A model generated the notes under the pieces. The model did not search any database, was not told where the DNA came from, and saw only the letters and a program-made list of their open reading frames with translations. The position numbers and the translations under genes were made by a program. A DNA stretch of 11,658 nucleotides from the NCBI GenBank assembly GCA_903930515.1, contig CAIYYW010000237.1:1-11658 (forward strand). The letters are read 5' to 3'. This DNA is from an uncultured delta proteobacterium (GTDB taxonomy: Bacteria; RBG-13-61-14; DRUE01). Positions 1-7,741 of the stretch are shown here, piece by piece; the stretch's first letter is position 1, and each line of letters begins with the position of its first letter.

Positions 1-29
1 ATTTCACTCTTTTGCTCTTTCAGGCTCAT
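1..29 (-). CDS. Possible start of a gene running off the left edge (partial)
   Basis: An ATG at 29-27 on the minus strand is preceded four bases upstream by a GGGGA Shine-Dalgarno-like run. It opens a frame reading MSLKEQKSEI up to the window edge. The same frame stays open upstream to a TGA at 101-99 and reads like plausible protein, but it has no ATG, GTG or TTG there, so 29 is the only start available. It would lie 236 bases downstream of icd on the same strand. Only about nine codons are visible, so no family can be named and the call rests on the ribosome binding site and the open frame. Confidence 0.3.
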
Positions 30-177
30 TTTTCCCCAACGGTCAAATTCTTCCGGAGCGAAAGCAAGATTGTCGCATCCGGCAAATCCTTGCCTCCCTC
101 ATCTCCCAACCTATTCTACCAGAAATTCCTCCTGGGAGCGATGCGGGCAAAAAAATCTTCTGGTAAAAAGCAGTTCT

Positions 178-201
178 GACCGTTTGATTCGAACCACGGT
201 C
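178..201 (-). terminator. Hairpin downstream of icd, possible weak terminator
   Basis: GACCGT at 178-183 and ACGGTC at 196-201 form a perfect 6-bp inverted repeat around a 12-base loop whose centre is TTCGAA. Read on the minus strand, it lies about 65 bases after the icd stop, and a run of five T follows about 8 bases further on. The spacing to the T run is too long for a textbook intrinsic terminator, so the assignment is tentative. The rest of 30-265 shows no gene. Confidence 0.22.
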
Positions 202-265
202 GGTTTCTTTGCCGGGAAAACCGATCCAACTTGGCGCGCTGATCCGGAGTCGGCGGAATTTTCAG

Positions 266-1519
266 TCATTTTTTCAATTTGCAGATGTTTTGCGTCACCG
301 CTTTTCCGAAACCGGAGCAACTCACTTCTTTTGCTCCTTTCATCTGTCGGGCCAGGTCGTAGGTCACGATTTTATCAAGGATGGTTTTTTGCATTCCTTT
401 GCGGATCAACTCGCCGGCGGAGGTCCATCCCAAATAGTCAAACATCATTGCCCCGGAAAGGATCAGCGAGCCGGGATTGACCTTATCCTTGCCCGCGTAT
501 TTGGGAGCGGTGCCGTGGGTGGCTTCAAACACCGCGCAATGGTCTCCGATGTTGGCGCCGGGCGCCATTCCCAATCCGCCTACTTCAGCCGCGACCGCGT
601 CCGAGAGATAGTCTCCGTTCAAGTTGGGGGTCGCGATCACCTGGTATTCCGAGGGCCGGAGCAGCACTTGCTGGAACATCGCGTCCGCGATCCGGTCTTT
701 GATGATGACCTTGTCCGATGGACATCGGCCCGAGAATTTTTCGTTAAGCTCTTGCTCGGTGATGGTCTGATCCGAGAATTCTTCGCGCGCCAATTGGTAT
801 CCCCATTCGCAAAAGGCGCCTTCGGTGAATTTCATAATGTTGCCTTTATGCACGATGGTCACGCTCTGCCGATGATGGTCAACCGCATATTGGATCGCTC
901 TCCGCACCAGTCTCTTGGTATTGGACTCGCTGATCGGCTTGAGCCCGATGCCCGAATCTTGCGCGATCTCCACTCCCAAAGTTTTTTTCAGAAAAGATCT
1001 GAGCTTCGCAGCTTCCCGGGAACCTCTTTGCCATTCAATCCCGGCATAAACATCTTCCATATTCTCGCGGAAGATGATCATATCCACATCTTGCGGCTTC
1101 TTGAGCGGACTGGGCACGCCTTTAAGGTATTTGACCGGTCGGATGCAGGCATAAAGCTCAAGCGCCTGCCGGAGCTGGACATTGATGCTCCGGATCCCTC
1201 CCCCGACCGGGGTGGTGAGCGGGCCTTTGATGGTGAGATGAAAATCCCGGATCGCCTCCAGGGTTTCTTGCGGAAGCCATTTCCCGATTTTCTTGAAAGC
1301 CTTTTCCCCGGCAAAAATTTCCTTCCAAAAAACCTTCCGGCGGCCTTGGTAGGCCTGCGCGACCGCGACATCAAACACCGGCTGCGAGGCCTTCCAGATA
1401 TCCGGGCCGACGCCGTCCCCGATAATAAAGGGGATGATCAAATGATCGGGAACCTTCATTACTCCATTTTTATATGCAATGGCCTTTCCCGAAACCCTCA
1501 ACTTGGGCATTTTTTTCAT
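266..1519 (-). CDS. icd: Isocitrate dehydrogenase, NADP-dependent
   Basis: This enzyme oxidises and decarboxylates isocitrate to 2-oxoglutarate with NADP+ in the cytoplasm. From the start chosen it is 417 residues, close to the 416 of the E. coli enzyme. Visible family motifs are GDGVGPD near residue 34, the substrate loop [13 protein letters not shown] at 107-119 (S111 matches the E. coli phosphorylation serine), [16 protein letters not shown] at 148-163 and [18 protein letters not shown] at 334-351. K340, Y341, Y387 and R391 match the residues that set NADP preference in E. coli (K344, Y345, Y391, R395). The open frame reaches back to 1615, but that extension overlaps the upstream gene and reads as basic junk. 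The ATG at 1519 leaves a 16-base gap and restores normal length. The enzyme lies directly after the citrate synthase-like gene and is probably cotranscribed with it. Confidence 0.95.
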   Translation of the reverse strand: MKKMPKLRVSGKAIAYKNGVMKVPDHLIIPFIIGDGVGPDIWKASQPVFDVAVAQAYQGRRKVFWKEIFAGEKAFKKIGKWLPQETLEAIRDFHLTIKGPLTTPVGGGIRSINVQLRQALELYACIRPVKYLKGVPSPLKKPQDVDMIIFRENMEDVYAGIEWQRGSREAAKLRSFLKKTLGVEIAQDSGIGLKPISESNTKRLVRRAIQYAVDHHRQSVTIVHKGNIMKFTEGAFCEWGYQLAREEFSDQTITEQELNEKFSGRCPSDKVIIKDRIADAMFQQVLLRPSEYQVIATPNLNGDYLSDAVAAEVGGLGMAPGANIGDHCAVFEATHGTAPKYAGKDKVNPGSLILSGAMMFDYLGWTSAGELIRKGMQKTILDKIVTYDLARQMKGAKEVSCSGFGKAVTQNICKLKK

Positions 1520-1535
1520 TGGGATTTCATTCCGA

Positions 1536-3404
1536 TCATTTTTCGGTATTTGCTTTTTCCTCTTCGCCGGCTTTTTGCTTTTCAAGCATCTCATCATATT
1601 TGACCAGTTGCTCAAACATTATATCCGTGCCGAGGATTCCCACGATTTCATCATTGGGATTGTAAATCGGCCCGGACACGGTGATGCAGAGGCGGTTGGT
1701 AATCTTGGAGGTATAGAAATCCGAGACAAAGACCTTGCCGGTCTTGACCGGGTTCTGAAACCAGGGCCGGTCGGAATAATCAAAGTCCATCCCGGCCTTT
1801 TCATAAAGGGCGCGGTCTTCAATATGGGTGATGTTGGGGGTAATCTTCTTGCCGTTGATATCCACGATGTAAACGAACTGGATGAAGGGATTGTCTTCCA
1901 GGAAACTCCGCAGCACCGGCACGATCAGTTCCGCTTTCATGGCGCGGATCTCGTCGCTTTCCACCAGTCTCTGGACCAGGTGCGCGGCCAGGGAATGGGC
2001 GTGTTTTTTAAGCCGGTCAAAGTCGGAGATGAACAGCTCAGGCAGATACTTGGCCGCCATATTATAGATTTCCTTGTGGCTGATCGCGGTGATCCGTCCT
2101 TTGTCGTATTCGGCCTGGACCCATTTGGCGAGCTTGATCACGCCCGGATGTTTCTTGTCCACCTGGCGGTCCCCCTCCAGCTTCAAATGGATGTTCAGCC
2201 ACCAGGCGATGCCGGCGTTGCCGGACTTGTCATTGATCAACACATCCACCGGCCGGTTCAAAATCTTGGCGGTGTCAAAGATATTATAGATCTCCTCGTT
2301 CTTGATCATCCCGTCCGCGTGGATCCCGGCCTGGGTGACATTGAACTGCTCGCCCACGAACGGGTAATTGGCCGGGATATGATCGCCGATTTCCTTCTGG
2401 TAGTATTCCGCGATCTCGGTGATCACCGCGGTGTCAATGCCGGAGGCGTTCCCGGTCAGGCCGATGTATTCCATAATCAAACCCTCAATGGGCGGGTTGC
2501 CGGTCCGCTCCCCCCATCCGAGCAGGGTGCCGTTGGCCGCGGAGCATCCGTAAATCCAGGCGGTGGCGGCGTTGATCAGGACTTTGTGAAAATCATTATG
2601 GCCGTGCCATTCCAGGCATTCTCCGGGAACGCCTGCGTCATCAATCATCCCCCGCACCCATTTGTCCACCGCGCGCGGAGCTGCCGCTCCCGGATAGGGC
2701 ACGCCGAACCCCATCGTGTCGCAAATCCTGATCTTGACTTTCTGTTTTGATTCCCGGGAAAGCTTCATCAACTCGGTCGCAAACGGAACGCAGAACCCGT
2801 AAAGGTCGGCGCGGGTCGCGTCTTCAAAATGACAGCGCGGCACAATCCCGCTCGCCAGCGCTTCCTTTACAATCGCCAAATAGCCGTCCATCGCCTGTTG
2901 CCGGGTCTTGTTCAGCTTGAGATAAATATGATAGTCGGACACCGAGGTCAGAATCCCGGTCTCGGCCAGTTCCATTTCCTTGACCAGTTTGAAATCCTGC
3001 GGATTGGCCCGGATCCAGCCGGTGATCTCCGGAAATTTCAAGCCCAGCTTCCGGCATTTTTCCACTGCTTCCTTGTCCTTTTTGGAATAGAGGAAAAATT
3101 CGCTCTGACGGATCACCCCGTTCGGTCCTCCCAGCTTGCTCATCATCTGAAACAAGGCCACCATCTGCTCCACGGTATAAGGCTTGCGCGCCTGCTGTCC
3201 GTCGCGGAAGGTGGTGTCCGTGATCACAATTTCATTGGCCGGACTGGGCCGGATGATCTTGAGATCAAACGGAACCTTGGGAACTTCCGAGTAAGGGAAA
3301 ATCTCGCGGAATAACTCCGGCTGAGAATGATCCTCCAGCTTGACCCGATTGCTCCTGGGCTTGAAACTCAACAGGAATCCTCTGCTCTCGTCTCGCTTGA
3401 CCAT
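1536..3404 (-). CDS. Re-citrate synthase-like HMGL-family enzyme with C-terminal Cache sensor domain
   Basis: This 622-residue protein has two parts. Residues about 55-460 are an HMGL/2-isopropylmalate synthase-type TIM barrel that condenses acetyl-CoA with a 2-oxo acid. Visible motifs are [11 protein letters not shown] (61-71), the metal-binding HGHND (267-271), [10 protein letters not shown] (297-306) and GIHADG (360-365). The sequence looks most like Re-citrate synthase, which makes citrate from oxaloacetate in anaerobes lacking ordinary citrate synthase. The icd gene 16 bases downstream supports that reading. Homocitrate or citramalate synthase activity is the main alternative. Residues about 475-605 are unlike the LeuA regulatory domain. 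[34 protein letters not shown] and [19 protein letters not shown] are hallmarks of a Cache sensor domain. No signal peptide or membrane segment is seen. The tail (606-622) is charged. The start is fixed by GAGGAGG five bases before the ATG. Confidence 0.85.
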   Translation of the reverse strand: MVKRDESRGFLLSFKPRSNRVKLEDHSQPELFREIFPYSEVPKVPFDLKIIRPSPANEIVITDTTFRDGQQARKPYTVEQMVALFQMMSKLGGPNGVIRQSEFFLYSKKDKEAVEKCRKLGLKFPEITGWIRANPQDFKLVKEMELAETGILTSVSDYHIYLKLNKTRQQAMDGYLAIVKEALASGIVPRCHFEDATRADLYGFCVPFATELMKLSRESKQKVKIRICDTMGFGVPYPGAAAPRAVDKWVRGMIDDAGVPGECLEWHGHNDFHKVLINAATAWIYGCSAANGTLLGWGERTGNPPIEGLIMEYIGLTGNASGIDTAVITEIAEYYQKEIGDHIPANYPFVGEQFNVTQAGIHADGMIKNEEIYNIFDTAKILNRPVDVLINDKSGNAGIAWWLNIHLKLEGDRQVDKKHPGVIKLAKWVQAEYDKGRITAISHKEIYNMAAKYLPELFISDFDRLKKHAHSLAAHLVQRLVESDEIRAMKAELIVPVLRSFLEDNPFIQFVYIVDINGKKITPNITHIEDRALYEKAGMDFDYSDRPWFQNPVKTGKVFVSDFYTSKITNRLCITVSGPIYNPNDEIVGILGTDIMFEQLVKYDEMLEKQKAGEEEKANTEK

Positions 3405-3408
3405 AAAT

Positions 3409-3414
3409 CCTCCT
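3409..3414 (-). promoter_or_regulatory. Strong Shine-Dalgarno site of the citrate synthase-like gene
   Basis: CCTCCT on the plus strand reads AGGAGG on the minus strand. It ends four bases before the ATG at 3404 and fixes that start. Confidence 0.85.
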
Positions 3415-3430
3415 CGGTCAAATTTATTTT

Positions 3431-3458
3431 AAAATACCACAAAAAGTCGCGATCTCAA
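3431..3458 (-). promoter_or_regulatory. Sigma-70-type promoter for the citrate synthase-like gene and icd
   Basis: On the minus strand TTGAGA (3458-3453), a 16-base spacer and TATTTT (3436-3431) match the -35 and -10 boxes at five and four of six positions. Transcription would begin near 3424, giving a leader of about 20 bases that contains the AGGAGG site. This fits a two-gene operon separate from the DUF362 gene upstream. Confidence 0.5.
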
Positions 3459-3489
3459 ATCAAGTCAGGGCAGGAGGGGTTGGGGGATG

Positions 3490-3556
3490 GGAATTCGGAA
3501 TTAGGAATTCGGGATTGGGGATTTGCAATTAGCCAATGCCTAATTCCCAATTCCGA
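3490..3556. repeat. Degenerate heptamer repeat folding into an inverted repeat
   Basis: From 3490 the plus strand runs in 7-base steps: GGAATTC, GGAATTA, GGAATTC, GGGATTG, GGGATTT, GCAATTA. From 3539 the unit returns on the other strand as CCTAATTCCCAATTCC. TCGGAATTAGGAATT (3495-3509) pairs with AATTCCCAATTCCGA (3542-3556) at 14 of 15 positions, leaving a 32-base loop. The right arm abuts the stop codon of the DUF362 gene (3559-3557), so a transcript of that gene would end in this hairpin. There is no T run, so a role in RNA stability or ending is inference. It may equally be a mobile-like palindromic repeat. Confidence 0.7.
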
Positions 3557-4645
3557 CTAACTTGAATATGTCAGCCATTTCTTCCCCCAGGCCGTGGCCA
3601 GGAATTTTTTCACCCGGCTTTTCCCTCTCGTCGGGTACCAGATGAAATCGTGGAAGATAAAACTTCCGAACACGAAAAAATACACCAGCGGGGTGTGGAA
3701 GAATATTTTCTGGAACCGGGAGAGCCAGGAATTGAACCAGAACGGTTTGACAAAGGCCACCGCCCAGTTGGATCCGACTTTAAAACCCCAGTTTTGCCGG
3801 CTGATGTCGTCTCCGACGATTTCAATCTCCGCGGGGTCGCCCATTCCCAATCCAGCCTCGGTGGCGAGCCGGATGTATTTGAAATCCATCGGGTCAAACC
3901 CCATCATCTTGGCCGCGACCGCGTCAATCGCGACCTGGTCCGCGCTTGCCAGGATCACATTCTTATACATCGGACACATCGTCCTCGGACCCGGGCCGTT
4001 CCCGGCGATGGTGCCGTCCATCACCGCGAACAGGCCCGGATGAATTTCCTTCTGGATCGCGAGCAGGTCCACCAAAGTTTCGTGGATCACGCTGTGGGTG
4101 TAATGGCGCTTGGTCGGGAGCAGACCCCCAAAGGCGTTTTTCATCGCGCCGGTGGTTCCGGTATAGACATGACATTTGACGGTTGGGAGATGGATGATGT
4201 TTTTGCCGACGAAAAAATCCGGGACCTGAATCCCCTCCGGGAAGATGGAGTTGAGCGCGAGCATTTTGGCTTTGGGCTGAAAGGGGATCCATTCCATATC
4301 CGATTTGCGGAAGTTGTATAACACCTTGACCCCGAAGCGGTTGAAGATGGGGGTAAACTTGTTCAGCCTCTCCCCCTTGAACGGGTCGGTCACCACCGTG
4401 TTGTTCTCCACCGCGGAAATCTCGGCGAAATGGTTCTGGCGCAAATAATCCAGCACACTTTCCATCTGCCAGGGCGTGGTGTTGGCTCCGGGGAAGAAAT
4501 AATGCCAGGAGATATTGGGCTTGATGATGGTTGGAATTTTCTGGTCCAACTCCTGCTTCAGGCCGGCCAATTCAAATAGCCGGAAGTAATCCTGATTGAC
4601 TTTTTCAGGACTGGTAAAAAGGGCCGCCACTTTGGATTTCGCCAA
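3557..4645 (-). CDS. DUF362 domain protein with C-terminal hydrophobic segment
   Basis: This protein of about 362 residues belongs to the DUF362 family, whose biochemical role is not established; some members carry Fe-S clusters. Family features are IHLPTVKCHVYTGTTGAMKN followed by FGGLLP (about residues 151-177), MDGTIAGNGPGPR (209-221) and the stretch ending ILASADQVAIDAVAAKMMGFDP (231-252). No ferredoxin-type CxxCxxC cluster is present. Residues about 315-338 (FFHTPLVYFFVFGSFIFHDF) are strongly hydrophobic and aromatic and are followed by a basic tail, suggesting membrane contact. Two in-frame TTG codons compete as the start. AGGAG at 4656-4652 touches the first (4651) but lies six bases before the second (4645), so 4645 is preferred. 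There is no ATG nearby. The gene follows the FAD reductase gene by about 39 bases and is probably cotranscribed with it. Confidence 0.85.
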   Translation of the reverse strand: MAKSKVAALFTSPEKVNQDYFRLFELAGLKQELDQKIPTIIKPNISWHYFFPGANTTPWQMESVLDYLRQNHFAEISAVENNTVVTDPFKGERLNKFTPIFNRFGVKVLYNFRKSDMEWIPFQPKAKMLALNSIFPEGIQVPDFFVGKNIIHLPTVKCHVYTGTTGAMKNAFGGLLPTKRHYTHSVIHETLVDLLAIQKEIHPGLFAVMDGTIAGNGPGPRTMCPMYKNVILASADQVAIDAVAAKMMGFDPMDFKYIRLATEAGLGMGDPAEIEIVGDDISRQNWGFKVGSNWAVAFVKPFWFNSWLSRFQKIFFHTPLVYFFVFGSFIFHDFIWYPTRGKSRVKKFLATAWGKKWLTYSS

Positions 4646-4684
4646 ATTCAACTCCTCTTGACAAGATTTTATTTGACCTTGACC

Positions 4685-5818
4685 TTAAATCAAAACCTGC
4701 GATACCGCTTTCAGCAGTTTCAACAAGACAGCGGTTCGCTTGGGCCTCCCGCCGGGAAGCAGTTCCACGGTTAATGCCCGGGCCGCTTCGCTTTTGGCGA
4801 TCATTTTGGAAAACAGCTTTTGCATTCCGGGCCGGTAAAAAATCGGTCCCCACAAGGATGCTCCGGTTAATTCCTGTCTGCACATCCGCCTCCAATCTTG
4901 CTGGTAACGCCGGGGATTCCCGGAAATAATGGAGTCTGCCAGAAGATTCGCGCTAAAGATGGCATTATGAATCCCGCCTCCGCTCACCGGATGAGCCGCA
5001 CCCGAGGCGTCGCCCGCCAGGGCCCAGTACTCGCCCACCACCTTTTGGCGGAGGAAGCTGGAAAAAGTGAGCGAGGGAATCAATGCCGCGACCGCCTCCG
5101 CCCTCAAATCCAGGTTCAGCCCTGAAAGTTCCGGGTTCTTTGAAACCATTTGAGCCAGGAAGGAGAAGAGGGTCTCGGCTTTATATCTTCCGGCCTTGGC
5201 GCCGATGCCGATGGAGGTTGAATCTATGCCCGGAAAAATCCAGGTATAGCCGGCCAATCCCGAAAAGAATTGGAAAGTCAGCGGAACCGACACCGGTTTG
5301 GGAATTAAAACCGAAAGCGAGTAATTGAAATTCCGGCTGGCCCATGCGCCGCATAATTTTCTTCGCACCAGGCTGGACACTCCGTCCGCGCCGACCATAA
5401 AATCCACCCGGGCGCGGCCGCCGCGATTATCTATCAGTTCAACTCCGTTATTATTCCGGGTAAAATTATCCACCTTGGCCGGAGAGAATTCCGCGCCCGC
5501 GGAAGCGGCCTTATCCATCAGGAATCGCCCCAGTCTTTTGCGGGTAACCGTGTAGAGGGGATGGCTGACCTCGGATTCCAGTTTCTCGCCCAGCACGGTG
5601 ACGATCCTGAATTTACGGTTGGGATATCCCTGGCTTTTAAGCGGATCCAGTTCCGGAAACCTGCCCCAGAGCACGGAGCTTAATCCACCGGCGCAGGGTT
5701 TTTCCCAGGGAACTTTATGATCGTAGATCAGGACTTCCAGCCCGGCTTGCGCCAATCGGTATGCAAGCCAGGCCCCGGCCGGACCTGCTCCGATGATCCC
5801 TATTTTCTTCGGCGTCAT
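4685..5818 (-). CDS. Geranylgeranyl reductase family FAD-dependent oxidoreductase
   Basis: This 377-residue flavoprotein belongs to the p-hydroxybenzoate hydroxylase-like fold. It has an N-terminal FAD dinucleotide motif GAGPAG (10-15), D33 at the end of the second strand, the family signature KPCAGGL (40-46), a second FAD motif GADG (143-146) and AGDASGAAHPVSGGG (268-282), which holds the FAD phosphate and isoalloxazine ring. Length and motif order match the geranylgeranyl reductase group, which reduces isoprenoid double bonds in lipids, quinones or chlorophyll side chains. The substrate cannot be read from the sequence. No Shine-Dalgarno site precedes the ATG at 5818. The tRNA gene ends 23 bases upstream on the same strand. 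The DUF362 gene follows closely, so the two may act in one membrane-lipid or quinone pathway (inference). Confidence 0.88.
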   Translation of the reverse strand: MTPKKIGIIGAGPAGAWLAYRLAQAGLEVLIYDHKVPWEKPCAGGLSSVLWGRFPELDPLKSQGYPNRKFRIVTVLGEKLESEVSHPLYTVTRKRLGRFLMDKAASAGAEFSPAKVDNFTRNNNGVELIDNRGGRARVDFMVGADGVSSLVRRKLCGAWASRNFNYSLSVLIPKPVSVPLTFQFFSGLAGYTWIFPGIDSTSIGIGAKAGRYKAETLFSFLAQMVSKNPELSGLNLDLRAEAVAALIPSLTFSSFLRQKVVGEYWALAGDASGAAHPVSGGGIHNAIFSANLLADSIISGNPRRYQQDWRRMCRQELTGASLWGPIFYRPGMQKLFSKMIAKSEAARALTVELLPGGRPKRTAVLLKLLKAVSQVLI

Positions 5819-5841
5819 TTAATTGTCAACGGGCAAAAAAA

Positions 5842-5917
<76 letters not shown>

Positions 5918-5931
5918 ACGAACCAATAACT

Positions 5932-5959
5932 ATTTTAATCGCTAAACCAAAAAAAGCAA
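5932..5959 (-). promoter_or_regulatory. Promoter of tRNA-Val
   Basis: On the minus strand TTGCTT (5959-5954), a 16-base spacer and TAAAAT (5937-5932) form a sigma-70-type promoter. The predicted start near 5925 lies about eight bases before the mature tRNA 5' end, a normal short leader. Whether read-through also feeds the FAD reductase gene is unknown. Confidence 0.5.
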
Positions 5960-5975
5960 GCGCGAGAAGGCTTTC
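5949..5975 (-). terminator. Weak hairpin and T run after the radical SAM gene
   Basis: Downstream of the stop at 6012 the minus strand has GAAAGC (5975-5970), a 12-base loop and GCTTTT leading into further T. The stem is at most six pairs, one of them G-U, and merges with the T run. It would separate the radical SAM gene from tRNA-Val, but it overlaps the tRNA -35 box. Confidence 0.3.
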
Positions 5976-6011
5976 ATTTTCGTCCCGGTTGCGGATTTTT
6001 ACCCTTTGCGA

Positions 6012-7475
6012 TTAAGCAGCTTGGTTGCGGCCGGAGCGTTTGAGATTGAGCATCTCGATCAGGAGTTCCCATCCGATCTTCAGGCCAGCCTTGGACTTGG
6101 TCATTAAATCCTCCAACGAGGTCAGTTTGAGAAAGGAATTAAACAGATACCGAGGACGGAAGTAATATCTTAAATAGGCGCGTCCAAGAATTTTAAGCAT
6201 TTTATCTTCGGTCAAGGCGGTTTCCCAGACCTTGAATTGAAAATCCTTCACCGGATTGCGGGCGTAGCGCCGGAAATAATCGCCGCCAAAGCCGGGGTCC
6301 TGAATGGCCTGTTGGTAAATCTCCGAACCCGGCTCCGGCATCAAACTGTGGAACAGGGAAAAGTTGGTGTTGAGCTTAAAGGCGAATTGGATGGTCTGAT
6401 TTATCTGTTGAAGGGTCTCGCCCGGGAAGCCGATCACATAATAGCCCAGAGTCGAAATTCGATATTGCTTGCAAAGGAGGACCGCCTTAACGCTTTGTTC
6501 GGGAGTGATCTGCTTCTTGACTTGCTTCAAGATTTCCGGATCCGCGGATTCAATGCCGAAAGATATGCGCTCGCAGTTCGATTCCGCCATCTTGGCGATC
6601 AACGGTTCGTCCACCTGGTCCACCCGGCACCGGCAGGACCACGGCATCTTGATTTTGTTTTTAAGCAACGCCTCGCTGATGTCCATCACCCGCTGCTTGG
6701 TGACATTGAAGACGTCATCGTAAAAATCCAGAGAACGGTATCCTAGTTTTTTAACCGCCAGGATTTCCTGGATAATGTTTTCGGGAGAGCGTTCCCGGTA
6801 ATGCCGGTCAATCTTGCCGCAAAAAGTGCAGTTGAACGGACAGCCTCTGCTGCTGATGATGACCGCGGCAGGCGCAAGGTGATCAGTGGTCACCCGGTGC
6901 TGAAAAGGGTCAAAGCCGAAGCGGTCCGGAAAGGGGAAGAGGTCTGGATTTTTTTCCACCTGCCGGGCCGGATTGCGAACAATCTTGCCGCCCGCCTTGA
7001 ACCACACCCCGGCAATCCCTTGCAGGCTTGCGCCTTTGGCGAGCGCGTTGGCCATTTCCAGGAGTGTGTACTCGCCCTCGCCGATTACAATGGAATTCAC
7101 TTCAGGCTGGCCCATCGATTCCTCGGGATAGATCGCGGTATGCGGTCCGCCCAGAACGAGATGGCTGGAGGGCATTTTCTTCCTAACCAGCCGGGCGGTT
7201 TCCAGGGCGTCATACCAGTTGAAAAGCATCACGGAAATACCGACCAAGTCCGGCTGGTATTGACCCAGCAAGTCCTCCAGTTGCGCGAATCCCTGCTGGC
7301 CGGGCACCTGCGCGTTCCAGAGTTTGACCTTAAAGTCAGACTCCCTTTGCAAGAAGCTTTTTAAATACATCAGCCCCACCGGAGGCGCGTAATTATGGGA
7401 GAAAGTGATCAGTTGATTGGAGCCGGGCAGTTTGACGCAATGCTGGTAAGGCGGATTAATGAGTAGAATTTTCAT
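6012..7475 (-). CDS. B12-binding-type radical SAM protein
   Basis: This 487-residue protein has an N-terminal cobalamin-binding-like Rossmann domain (about 1-165). That part contains INPPY (6-10), PPVGLMYLKSFLQ (31-43), VLGGPH (107-112) and IGEGEYTLLE (131-140). A radical SAM core follows with RGCPFNCTFC, in which C212, C216 and C219 bind the 4Fe-4S cluster, then GIESADPEILK and YVIGFPGET further on. The DxHxxG cobalamin ligand motif is not evident, so base-off B12 binding is not assured. The C-terminal part (about 390-487) is a family-specific tail. Such proteins catalyse methylations and rearrangements in lipid, cofactor and natural-product synthesis. The substrate here is unknown. The ATG at 7475 is preceded by a weak AGAAG site and a good promoter. 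The geranylgeranyl reductase-type gene lies downstream beyond the tRNA, hinting at lipid chemistry without proving it. Confidence 0.9.
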   Translation of the reverse strand: MKILLINPPYQHCVKLPGSNQLITFSHNYAPPVGLMYLKSFLQRESDFKVKLWNAQVPGQQGFAQLEDLLGQYQPDLVGISVMLFNWYDALETARLVRKKMPSSHLVLGGPHTAIYPEESMGQPEVNSIVIGEGEYTLLEMANALAKGASLQGIAGVWFKAGGKIVRNPARQVEKNPDLFPFPDRFGFDPFQHRVTTDHLAPAAVIISSRGCPFNCTFCGKIDRHYRERSPENIIQEILAVKKLGYRSLDFYDDVFNVTKQRVMDISEALLKNKIKMPWSCRCRVDQVDEPLIAKMAESNCERISFGIESADPEILKQVKKQITPEQSVKAVLLCKQYRISTLGYYVIGFPGETLQQINQTIQFAFKLNTNFSLFHSLMPEPGSEIYQQAIQDPGFGGDYFRRYARNPVKDFQFKVWETALTEDKMLKILGRAYLRYYFRPRYLFNSFLKLTSLEDLMTKSKAGLKIGWELLIEMLNLKRSGRNQAA

Positions 7476-7493
7476 CTGATCTTCTGAAGTTCA

Positions 7494-7522
7494 ACCATAA
7501 CCCAAAAGAGCCTTCCTGTCAA
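7494..7522 (-). promoter_or_regulatory. Strong sigma-70-type promoter for the minus-strand radical SAM gene
   Basis: On the minus strand a consensus TTGACA (7522-7517), a 17-base spacer and TATGGT (7499-7494) lie just upstream of the ATG at 7475, giving a leader of only about 10-15 bases. The -35 box lies within one arm of an inverted repeat (7513-7560). Confidence 0.65.
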
Positions 7523-7560
7523 GGAATTTTAAGGGCGTGTCGCGCCAAAACGAACAGGAA
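7513..7560. promoter_or_regulatory. Nested inverted repeat over the -35 box, possible operator
   Basis: TTCCTGT (7513-7519) and ACAGGAA (7554-7560) are perfect inverted repeats. Between them TTTT (7527-7530) faces AAAA (7547-7550), and GGCG (7534-7537) faces CGCC (7543-7546) across a five-base loop. The left outer arm covers part of the TTGACA box. A dimeric regulator site is a reasonable guess. Confidence 0.35.
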
Positions 7561-7704
7561 AGAATTCTATAAATATTTTTATCTCCGGAACAGACTTGGA
7601 AAGTTCAGGAACGGGGTTCGGCTGATGGCGGAGCCTTAAAGTCTTTCCCGCTGAATTGATATTCCCGTCATCTGAAAGGAGATTAACTCAGGTCTTCGGC
7701 GGAT

Positions 7705-7733
7705 TTGTTTTTAGGAACCTTTTCTTTTATCAT
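7705..7733 (+). promoter_or_regulatory. Promoter of the plus-strand radical SAM gene, predicting a leaderless mRNA
   Basis: TTGTTT (7705-7710), a 17-base spacer and TATCAT (7728-7733, five of six matches to the -10 consensus) lie immediately before the gene. Transcription would begin at about 7740-7742, at or next to the ATG at 7742. No Shine-Dalgarno sequence precedes that ATG, which agrees with a leaderless message. The 7561-7704 stretch upstream shows no further gene. Confidence 0.45.
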
Positions 7734-7741
7734 CTAAAACT

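Noticed and set aside
209-1603. Long plus-strand open frame opposite icd
   Set aside because: It is antisense to a clear enzyme with all active-site motifs and its translation shows no family features.
1520-1615. N-terminal extension of icd back to the ATG at 1615
   Set aside because: It overlaps the end of the upstream gene, adds 32 basic residues unlike any isocitrate dehydrogenase, and makes the protein longer than the family norm.
1479-2750. Long plus-strand open frame opposite the citrate synthase-like gene
   Set aside because: It is the mirror of a strongly biased GC-rich coding frame. It overlaps both real genes and has no recognisable domain.
3490-3556. CRISPR array
   Set aside because: The units are 7 bases with no spacers and no cas genes nearby.
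5824-5829. TTGACA on the minus strand just before the FAD reductase start
   Set aside because: A promoter using it would begin transcription inside the gene, and no -10 box lies between it and the ATG, so it is probably chance.
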